Positions 7,589 through 13,318 of a stretch of DNA of 13,318 nucleotides are shown one piece after another. The DNA is from JACKNG01 sp040904625 (GTDB lineage: Bacteria > Pseudomonadota > Gammaproteobacteria > Ga0077536), in NCBI GenBank assembly GCA_040904625.1, contig JBBDTC010000009.1:1-13318 (forward strand), read 5' to 3'. The notes under the pieces are model-generated. The model did not search any database. It worked only from the letters and a program-made list of their open reading frames with translations, and was not told where the DNA came from. How positions within the stretch are numbered: the stretch's first letter is position 1; the number at the start of each line of letters is the position of its first letter. Made by a program: the position numbers and the translations under genes.

Positions 7589-7655
7589 GCCTGTTGGACT
7601 CAGGGAATCGTCGCGAGGCGAGTGGGAGAGCGAGGACAGAACGGCGCGACGCGCC
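7584..7655. repeat. Candidate interspersed intergenic repeat, copy 2, in the hmgA/Rieske divergent region
   Basis: It begins TAGCAGCCTGTTGGACTC and contains CGTCGCGAGGCG (7609-7620), identical to 3774-3785, with similarly spaced TGTT before and GGCGCG after. A third, shorter resemblance (TAGGGCCTGTTGATC) lies at the right end of the window just after a stop codon. All three sit in intergenic DNA. The similarity is partial, so this is a candidate repeat only. Confidence 0.3.
7643..7655. promoter_or_regulatory. Perfect palindrome GGCGCGACGCGCC, possible operator
   Basis: Two 6-base arms (7643-7648 and 7650-7655) flank a single central A. It lies 11 bases before the TG of the candidate extended -10 of hmgA, roughly where a -35 would be, and within the divergent promoter region. 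This is suitable for a dimeric repressor. GC-only arms arise easily by chance in GC-rich DNA, and the site may belong to the repeat candidate. Confidence 0.25.
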
Positions 7656-7666
7656 GGCGCGGCCGG

Positions 7667-7675
7667 TGTCATAAT
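7667..7675 (+). promoter_or_regulatory. Candidate extended -10 promoter for hmgA
   Basis: TGTCATAAT: a TGn extension and CATAAT, five of six matches to TATAAT, placed 45 bases before the hmgA ATG. There is no TTGACA-like -35 at normal spacing; the GC-rich palindrome occupies that position, which would fit an activator- or repressor-controlled promoter. Confidence 0.35.
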
Positions 7676-7720
7676 CGCGCCTCGTTCGCATAACCCTCCG
7701 CGGCCTGTTCAGGAGAAACG

Positions 7721-9013
7721 ATGAGCGCTCTCACCTACCTGACCGGTTTCGGCAACCAGCTAGAGAGCGAAGCCATACCGGGTGCGCTGCCGCGCGGGCG
7801 GTTTTCGCCGCAGCAGGTACCGCACGGTCTCTACGCCGAGAAATTCAGTCTCACTGCGTTTACCGCACCGCGCGCCGAGAATCGCCGCACCTGGCTCTAT
7901 CGCATGCGACCCGCTGTCGTCCAGGGAGCCTACGTGCCATTGGCGCACGATGGCTGGTTGACCCCGCCACTGATCGATGGTGCAGCGCCGCCCACACCCC
8001 TGCGCTGGGACCCACCTGCACTCGACAGCGATGGCGATTTCATCGACGGCCTGGTCACCGTGGCCGCCAACGGCAGCGCCGCGGATCAGTTCGGCATCGG
8101 CGTTCTTCTCTATGCCTGCACGCGCCCCATGACGACACGCTGCCTGGTCGACGCCGACGGAGAACTGCTGCTGGTGCCGCACGCCGGTGCTCTGCGCGTT
8201 CGCACCGAGTGCGGCGTGCTCGATGCCGCACCGGGCGAGATTGCGGTCATTCCGCGCGGCATGAAATTCGCGGTGACGCCGCTGGACAGCGAAGCCCGCG
8301 GCTATGTTTGCGAGAACTACGGCCAACTGCTGCGCTTACCCGAACGCGGCCCGGCCGGGTCGGACGGTTTTGCCAACGATCGCGATTTCCTGATGCCGGT
8401 GGCGGCCTACGAAGAGCACACCACGCCCTACGAGGTAATCTGCCGCTATCAGGGTGCACTCTATCGAGCGGCGCTCGAGCACAGTCCTTTCGACGTCGTC
8501 GCCTGGGCCGGCAATGCGTTGCCTTACAAGTACTGTCTGTATCGCTTCAATGCGCTCGGCAGCATCAGCTACGACCATCCCGATCCATCGATCTTCACCG
8601 TGCTCACTGCGCCATCGGAGACTCCGGGCGTGGCCAACGTCGATTTGGTGATCTTCCCGCCGCGTTGGCTGGTTGCCGAGGATACCTTCCGCCCGCCCTG
8701 GTTCCACCGCAATGTGATGAGTGAGTTCATGGGCCTGATCCACGGCCAGTACGACGCCAAGAAGAGCGGCTTCGAGCCCGGCGGCATGAGCCTCCATAAC
8801 GGCATGGTCCCGCATGGTCCGGACGCCGATGTCTTCGATAGCGCGGTCAGTAGCGCGCTCACGCCGCACAAACTCGACGACACCCTCGCATTCATGTTCG
8901 AGACCCGTTACATCTTGCGCGTCAGCCCCTGGGCACTCGCATCGCCAGCGCTGCAGAGCGATTATCAGGCGTGCTGGCAGCGTCTCGAAAGGCGCTTCGG
9001 GCGGACCAGCTGA
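7721..9013 (+). CDS. hmgA: Homogentisate 1,2-dioxygenase
   Basis: A 430-residue protein of normal family length that matches homogentisate dioxygenase throughout: LTGFGNQLESEA at residues 7-18, RRTWLYRMRPAV, and the cupin core. Iron ligands are visible as H329 (PWFHRN), E335 (MSEFMG) and H365 (VPHGPD). The catalytic histidine H286 lies in YDHPDPS, corresponding to human H292. Known reaction: Fe(II)-dependent ring cleavage of homogentisate to maleylacetoacetate in the tyrosine/phenylalanine pathway, in the cytoplasm. ATG at 7721 has a strong AGGAGA (7711-7716) four bases upstream. It is the first gene of a plus-strand series; the exporter gene starts 13 bases after its stop. Unusually, maleylacetoacetate isomerase and fumarylacetoacetase do not follow it and are not in the window. 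All catalytic residues are present, so it should be active. Confidence 0.98.
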   Translation: MSALTYLTGFGNQLESEAIPGALPRGRFSPQQVPHGLYAEKFSLTAFTAPRAENRRTWLYRMRPAVVQGAYVPLAHDGWLTPPLIDGAAPPTPLRWDPPALDSDGDFIDGLVTVAANGSAADQFGIGVLLYACTRPMTTRCLVDADGELLLVPHAGALRVRTECGVLDAAPGEIAVIPRGMKFAVTPLDSEARGYVCENYGQLLRLPERGPAGSDGFANDRDFLMPVAAYEEHTTPYEVICRYQGALYRAALEHSPFDVVAWAGNALPYKYCLYRFNALGSISYDHPDPSIFTVLTAPSETPGVANVDLVIFPPRWLVAEDTFRPPWFHRNVMSEFMGLIHGQYDAKKSGFEPGGMSLHNGMVPHGPDADVFDSAVSSALTPHKLDDTLAFMFETRYILRVSPWALASPALQSDYQACWQRLERRFGRTS

Positions 9014-9026
9014 ACGCGGCACGGCG

Positions 9027-11813
9027 ATGAGCAGCGGTGGCTTCATGCAGCGGGTGCTCGCCGCTGGCCCGCGCGGCCGCGCCTGGGCCGCATTGTTCCT
9101 CTGTGCGGGCACCCTCGCCGCGGCACTGGCGTTGCCCCGACTCACCCTGGACCGTAGCGACGACCGGCTGATCAGCACCGACGCGCCCGGTTGGACGGAT
9201 TTCAAGCGTATGCAGGAGGACTTCGGTGCCGAACAGACGCTCATCGTCTATCTCCGCGCACCCGATCTGTGGACCGAGGCACGCCTGAAGCAACTCCAGC
9301 AGTTCACTTTCGCTCTCGAGGACACGCCCGGCATCACGGCAGTCTCGAGCCTGCTCTCAGCGACCAACATCCGCGACAAGGGGGACTATGTCGACGCCGG
9401 TCCGCTCGCGACCATCGTGCCCGGCGACCCCGCCAAACTGGCCGAACTGCGCGACGACGCCGCCTACAGCCCGATCATGCGGCGCAACTTCATCTCCGAT
9501 GACGGCTTCGCCACCGCCGTCAATCTGAGCTACGAATCGCGCCCCGGCAATCCCGACTGGGAACTCGAGGTGTTCGCCATCGTCGAGCGCCTGCTCGAAC
9601 CGCTGCGCGACGACTTCGAGGTGGCCTACCAGATCGGCCGACCGCGTCTGAATGTCGAGATCGACCGCGGCCTGAAAAGCGATCTCGGCACACTCATCCC
9701 GCTGGCCCTCGCCATCCTGGTGGTGGTCATCACGGCCTTCCTCAAATCCCTGCGCGTGATCCCCATTCCGCTCGTCACCGCGACCTTGAGCGTCGTGTGG
9801 ACGCTCGGCTTCATGGCGGCGACCGGCATTCCAATCACACTGCTGACGGCCATGATCCCGGCCCTCATCATCGTCATCGGCGCCGTCGAGGATGTCCATC
9901 TCGTCGCGTCCTATCTGGAAGGCCTCGATGGCGATGACGATGGCCGCGCGGTAGCACAGATCCGCGGGCGCGCCATCGGCCATATGGCACGCCATGTCGG
10001 GCTGCCGGTGCTGATCACGTCCCTGACCACAGCGATCGGCTTCGCGGCCAATGTGATCACGGAGATCCCGCTGATTTTCGAGTTTGCGATCGCAAGCGCT
10101 TTCGCCATGGTCGCGAACTTCGTCGTCACCCTGCTGGCGGTGCCGCTGCTTCTGCAATGGTTCGGGCCTCGCCGCAGCCGTCTCGAGTATCACAATGGCC
10201 GGCCCGGCGGCATCGCCGGTATGGTCGTGCGGGTCGTCGAGTACGTCGGCGGCCGGGCGCCTGTCGCCGTCGTCGCTGTCAGCGTCATTGTGGTCCTGTG
10301 GTTCGGACACCAGGCCAGCAGTATTCGCGTCAACAACGATCCCCTGTCCTATTTCCCGTCGACCCATCCATTCGTGCTCGACGCCGAACGTGTCCACCGG
10401 GACCTGGCCGGATTGCACGTCTTCAGCGTGATCCTCCGCGCGGATGAGCCGGGCTATTTCCGCACACCGCAAGGACTGAAGAAAATTGCCGCGGTACAAG
10501 TACTGCTCGACGAACAAGGCCTCTACGACAAGACGCTTTCCCTCGCCTCGCTGCTCGCGCTCATGCATCGTGAAATGCACGCCGGCGACCCCGATTACTA
10601 TCGGATCGCGAACGATGTCGAAGATATCGATCTCTATCTCTCGACCCTGTCGCGGGACGACCTCGCGCCGTTCGTCACCGAGGACTTCGCGACGGCGCGC
10701 ATCTCGGTGCGCCACAACGTCACCGATTCCATCGCGCTCAACGCTGCTGTCGATGCACTCGACGCCAGGTTGCCCGAGGCCATAGGCCACGATATCGACG
10801 TCGCATTCACGGGCAAGAATCTGATGGTCAACCGGGCGGCAGCGTCTTTGATTCAAGGCCAGATGGCGTCGCTCGGCCTGATTCTCGTCATCATCTTCGT
10901 GCTGTTCACGGTGCTCTACACCTCATGGCACGCCGGCCTGCTGGCGCTGGTACCCAATCTCATTCCGATCATCGTGAACTTCGGCGCGATGGGCTGGCTG
11001 GGTGTACCGCTCAACCCCGGCACGGCGATGGTCGCCGCCATCGCCATCGGCATCGCGGTCGATGACACCATCCATCTCATGACGCGCTTCGGCATCGAGA
11101 GCAAGCGTCATGTCGACGAGCGCGATGCGGTGCGGGCCACGGTGCGCGGTGAAGCGGTCCCGATCATATCGACGTCGGTCGCATTGGCACTGGGCTTTGC
11201 TGCGCTCGGCTTGTCGAATTTCAGCATCATTGCCGAATTCGGCCTGCTCGCCGCGGCCACGATGATCTACGCCGCGATTGCGGATCTGTTGCTGATGCCG
11301 ATACTGCTTCAGCATCTGCGGCTGGCCACGGTATGGGATATCATCGCACTCGAACTCGATCGCGACGTGCTGGTCAATTGCCCGCTGTTCAGCGGCATGT
11401 CGCGCTTCGCGGTGAAGAAAGTCGTCGTACTGTCCAACATCGAGGAGTTCGAACCGGGCAGCGAGATCATCGAACAAGGCACGGTCTCGCGCGGCATGTA
11501 CGTCATTCTGAAAGGTACTGCGACGATCAGTATTCGTCGCGACGGCATCACGCTCGATCTCGGCCAGATAGGGCCGGGCGACATCGTTGGTGAAATCGGC
11601 TTTTCCGGCGACGGCATAGAACGCACAGCAACGGTGACCGCCCGCGAGCCCCTGACGGTGGTCAAGCTCGACGCCGCAAGTGCACACACCGGTCTGCGCT
11701 TCTATCCGCGTATCGCCGCCCAACTGCACCGCAACATCTCGAATGTCCTGGGCGCCCGTCTGGTCGAATCGCACCAACGCCTGGTCGATTCCGTGCGCAC
11801 GCACAACGACTGA
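9027..11813 (+). CDS. RND/MMPL-family exporter fused to a C-terminal cyclic-nucleotide-binding domain
   Basis: A 928-residue fusion. Residues 1 to about 770 form an RND/MMPL transporter: a membrane segment at about 17-38, a periplasmic loop, then a five-to-six-helix bundle containing the acidic GAVEDVH (E288, D289). A second copy of the same layout has AVDDTIHLMTRF (D679, D680). These paired acidic motifs are the expected proton-relay positions. Residues about 784-905 form a CAP-like domain. Its phosphate-binding cassette reads GEIGFSGDGIERTATVTA, with E856 and R866 at the same ten-residue spacing as E72 and R82 of E. coli CAP. No DNA-binding domain follows. Inferred: cytoplasmic cAMP/cGMP control of export of a hydrophobic molecule. 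ATG at 9027 is chosen because the longer open frame to the left (8814) overlaps hmgA; ATG 9045 is an alternative with a slightly better ribosome-binding site. The gene lies 13 bases after hmgA, suggesting co-transcription. Confidence 0.93.
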   Translation: MSSGGFMQRVLAAGPRGRAWAALFLCAGTLAAALALPRLTLDRSDDRLISTDAPGWTDFKRMQEDFGAEQTLIVYLRAPDLWTEARLKQLQQFTFALEDTPGITAVSSLLSATNIRDKGDYVDAGPLATIVPGDPAKLAELRDDAAYSPIMRRNFISDDGFATAVNLSYESRPGNPDWELEVFAIVERLLEPLRDDFEVAYQIGRPRLNVEIDRGLKSDLGTLIPLALAILVVVITAFLKSLRVIPIPLVTATLSVVWTLGFMAATGIPITLLTAMIPALIIVIGAVEDVHLVASYLEGLDGDDDGRAVAQIRGRAIGHMARHVGLPVLITSLTTAIGFAANVITEIPLIFEFAIASAFAMVANFVVTLLAVPLLLQWFGPRRSRLEYHNGRPGGIAGMVVRVVEYVGGRAPVAVVAVSVIVVLWFGHQASSIRVNNDPLSYFPSTHPFVLDAERVHRDLAGLHVFSVILRADEPGYFRTPQGLKKIAAVQVLLDEQGLYDKTLSLASLLALMHREMHAGDPDYYRIANDVEDIDLYLSTLSRDDLAPFVTEDFATARISVRHNVTDSIALNAAVDALDARLPEAIGHDIDVAFTGKNLMVNRAAASLIQGQMASLGLILVIIFVLFTVLYTSWHAGLLALVPNLIPIIVNFGAMGWLGVPLNPGTAMVAAIAIGIAVDDTIHLMTRFGIESKRHVDERDAVRATVRGEAVPIISTSVALALGFAALGLSNFSIIAEFGLLAAATMIYAAIADLLLMPILLQHLRLATVWDIIALELDRDVLVNCPLFSGMSRFAVKKVVVLSNIEEFEPGSEIIEQGTVSRGMYVILKGTATISIRRDGITLDLGQIGPGDIVGEIGFSGDGIERTATVTAREPLTVVKLDAASAHTGLRFYPRIAAQLHRNISNVLGARLVESHQRLVDSVRTHND

Positions 11814-11871
11814 GGCATACCATCGTCCCCACCTACGGTGCTCTCCGTGTAAGATCAGTTACAGGTATGCC
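11814..11871. other. Perfect 8-bp inverted repeat in the gap after the exporter gene
   Basis: GGCATACC (11814-11821), starting just after the exporter stop codon, and GGTATGCC (11864-11871), 12 bases before the thioesterase ATG, are exact inverted copies spaced 42 bases apart. A smaller ACGG/CCGT stem (11835-11838, 11845-11848) lies between them. There is no T-tract. It could be an mRNA stem that processes or attenuates the transcript, or paired protein sites; it occupies nearly the whole 70-base gap. Confidence 0.35.
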
Positions 11872-11883
11872 GGGCCCCAAGCA

Positions 11884-12327
11884 ATGACCGACAACTATCA
11901 TGCAAGCTACGACGGCTACGCCGAGCGCGTCCGGGCGAGCCTGAGCAGCCAACCGCTGATGAGTCGGCTGCTCGGCGCCGAGGCGCTGACGATTATGCCC
12001 GGCCGCGTCGAACTGGTGCTCGATGTCGGTCCGGATCTGTTGCAGCCGCATGGTAACGTCCACGGCGTGGTCGCCAGCGCACTGGCCGACAGCGCTGCCG
12101 GCTACGCCGCCCAGACGCTGCTGGCCGAGGGTGCGGATGTCGTTACGGTGGAATACAAGATCAACTTCCTCGCGCCCGGCATCGGCAAGCGTATTCGCGC
12201 CGTCGGCGAAGTGTTGCGCGCCGGCCGTACCCTGCAAATCTGTGCCGCCGATGTCTATGCCGAACAGGATGGCCGCACCCGCCATTTTGCCCACATGGTC
12301 GCGACCATGATGGCGGTCGAATCATGA
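11884..12327 (+). CDS. PaaI-like hotdog-fold thioesterase
   Basis: A 147-residue protein with the hotdog layout: an N-terminal helix, then the signature PHGNVHGVVASALADSA at residues 55-71. H56 and H60-G61 form the turn, and D69 is the likely catalytic acid in the long helix. Strands VTVEYKINFLAPG and RIRAVGEVLRAGRTLQICAADVYAE follow. Known: PaaI-type enzymes hydrolyse acyl-CoA thioesters, often aromatic ones such as hydroxyphenylacetyl-CoA, as tetramers in the cytoplasm. ATG at 11884 is preferred because the protein then begins at the family's usual N-terminus; the upstream ribosome-binding site is weak. It lies 70 bases after the exporter gene and 67 before the next gene on the same strand, so it may share their transcript. 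The substrate is unknown; an aromatic or acyl-CoA product linked to the neighbouring oxygenases is a guess. Confidence 0.88.
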   Translation: MTDNYHASYDGYAERVRASLSSQPLMSRLLGAEALTIMPGRVELVLDVGPDLLQPHGNVHGVVASALADSAAGYAAQTLLAEGADVVTVEYKINFLAPGIGKRIRAVGEVLRAGRTLQICAADVYAEQDGRTRHFAHMVATMMAVES

Positions 12328-12394
12328 CCGGGGATCGCTCGTCGATTTCGGCGCTCGCCGCGGCGGCAACGTTATTGTGGAGGAGAGTCAGTGG

Positions 12395-13240
12395 ATGAAT
12401 GACAGCACTGCGAGTCTCGAAGCGCCGGTGGCCTATCTCGCCGCCCATGTGAGCCATGCCGAACACCGGATCTATCCGCCGGCCAGCGGCCGTGAGTTGG
12501 TCCGCCCGGAGCAGGAGTATCGCATGATGCGCATCACGGATTGCCGTCATCTGAGCCCCCGACCGACGCTTTCCAGTCGTGGCTTCGAACTCGCTGCAGC
12601 ACCGACCGCGACGATCGATTTCTACGACGACGAGGCCGTGCGGATGTACTATTACCCTGCCGTCATCGCCCTGTTGAAAGCCGCACTCGGTGCCCGCGCG
12701 GTCGTCGTGTTCGATCACAACCAACGCAGCGCCCGTCGTGCCGCGGCGGGCGAACCCGGCGTGCGGACACCGGTTGCCGCAGCCCATGTCGATTACACGC
12801 CGTCATCGGGCCCGCGACGGGCACGCGAAATCCTCGACCAAGCCGGCCTCGCCCATCTCGCCGATCATCACCTGGCACTGATCAATGTCTGGCGCCCCAT
12901 CGTCGGCCCGGTACAGGACATGCCACTGGCTTTGTGCGACGCACGCTCGACGCGGCCGACCGACTTCATCGAGACCGCTATCCACCATTTCGGCGAAGAC
13001 GATATCGAGCGCCCGCGGCTGAGCGGCCAGATCTATTCGCTCCGCTACAACCCGCTTCATCGCTGGTATTACGTGAGCGATATGCGGCCAAGTGAAGCGT
13101 TGTTGATACAGAACTGGGATTCACAGGACACGACGCACAGCGGCTACATGCCGCACACCGGGTTTCGCAATCCCACCGCACCGGCCGACAGCATCCCGCG
13201 CGAGAGCATCGAGGCACGTACGCTGGTCGTTTATCCCTGA
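12395..13240 (+). CDS. CmcJ/NvfI-family putative Fe(II)/2-oxoglutarate-dependent oxygenase
   Basis: A 281-residue protein whose second half carries the family pattern of cephamycin CmcJ, fungal NvfI and AsaB-like proteins. These are NVWRPIVGPVQDMPLALCD (164-182), YNPLHRWYYVSDM (218-230), LLIQNWDS (236-243), HTGFRNP and the terminal RESIEARTLVVY. A likely iron triad is H131-V-D133 (AAHVDYTPS) with distal H222, and R275 or R223 as a candidate 2-oxoglutarate contact. The residue assignment is my reading of the motif, not a structure. Known: NvfI is an Fe(II)/2-oxoglutarate endoperoxidase, and CmcJ takes part in cephamycin 7-alpha-hydroxylation. The bacterial substrate here is unknown. ATG at 12395 is chosen for its strong GGAGGAGA (12379-12386) eight bases upstream; a GTG at 12377 would overlap that site. 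It is the last complete gene, 67 bases after the thioesterase gene. Confidence 0.85.
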   Translation: MNDSTASLEAPVAYLAAHVSHAEHRIYPPASGRELVRPEQEYRMMRITDCRHLSPRPTLSSRGFELAAAPTATIDFYDDEAVRMYYYPAVIALLKAALGARAVVVFDHNQRSARRAAAGEPGVRTPVAAAHVDYTPSSGPRRAREILDQAGLAHLADHHLALINVWRPIVGPVQDMPLALCDARSTRPTDFIETAIHHFGEDDIERPRLSGQIYSLRYNPLHRWYYVSDMRPSEALLIQNWDSQDTTHSGYMPHTGFRNPTAPADSIPRESIEARTLVVYP

Positions 13241-13318
13241 TTAGGGCCTGTTGATCTTTCATGGTTCGGCGCTGCTGTGGCCATTGTCGTGACCCGGCCA
13301 GGCGGAGCGAGCGTGGTG
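13241..13318. other. Right-end intergenic sequence, possible start of a third repeat copy
   Basis: 78 bases after the oxygenase stop with no coding signal. The first part, TAGGGCCTGTTGATC, resembles the start of the repeat candidate at 7584 (TAGCAGCCTGTTGGACTC). The rest is GC-rich with no clear stem and T-tract. The window ends before more can be said. Confidence 0.3.

Noticed and set aside
8814..9026. A 71-codon N-terminal extension of the exporter reading frame
   Set aside because: It would overlap the end of hmgA in another frame and put a polar, Arg/Ser-rich segment before the first membrane helix. ATG 9027 gives a normal start 13 bases after hmgA.
9357..10856. A 499-codon open frame on the minus strand within the exporter gene
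   Set aside because: It is antisense to the RND domain, rich in Asp, His and Arg without domain pattern, and has no plausible start context. It is a composition shadow.

Overview
The window is GC-rich, densely coded DNA (by eye roughly 60-65% GC). It carries ten protein-coding genes and no RNA genes, CRISPR arrays or recognisable insertion sequences. The gene families (TonB-dependent receptor, MtfA, DUF1329, VanA-type Rieske oxygenase, RND/MMPL exporter, homogentisate dioxygenase) and the Gram-negative envelope they imply point to a proteobacterium. A heterotrophic, aromatic- or lipid-degrading gammaproteobacterium is my best guess, and the lineage is inference.

Region 1 (1-3736, + strand) is a tight four-gene cluster: TonB-dependent outer-membrane receptor, small YkoF-like thiamine-binding protein, PnuC/PnuT-type inner-membrane vitamin transporter, and an aminoglycoside-phosphotransferase-fold kinase resembling thiamine kinase. 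Together they read as a complete thiamine salvage route: outer-membrane uptake, inner-membrane facilitation, then trapping by phosphorylation. The promoter, and any TPP riboswitch, would lie just left of the window, because the window opens one base into the receptor gene.

Region 2 (3737-6418, + strand) holds a 276-bp gene-free stretch with a candidate interspersed repeat, then an MtfA-type zinc peptidase and a DUF1329 protein with a twin-arginine signal. DUF1329 proteins are often found with RND exporters of the kind encoded further right.

Region 3 (6455-13240) is built around a divergent pair: a Rieske non-haem iron oxygenase on the minus strand, and homogentisate 1,2-dioxygenase (hmgA) opening a plus-strand series. 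hmgA is followed by an RND/MMPL exporter fused to a cyclic-nucleotide-binding domain, a PaaI-like hotdog thioesterase, and a CmcJ/NvfI-family putative Fe(II)/2-oxoglutarate oxygenase. The usual hmgA partners (fumarylacetoacetase, maleylacetoacetate isomerase) are not in the window. Three different iron oxygenases, a thioesterase and an exporter side by side suggest a small-molecule oxidation and export module whose substrate cannot be read from sequence.

The most unusual items are the RND exporter with an intact-looking cNMP pocket, the CmcJ/NvfI homologue, and hmgA without its pathway partners. Weaker signals are a recurring intergenic sequence and several inverted repeats.
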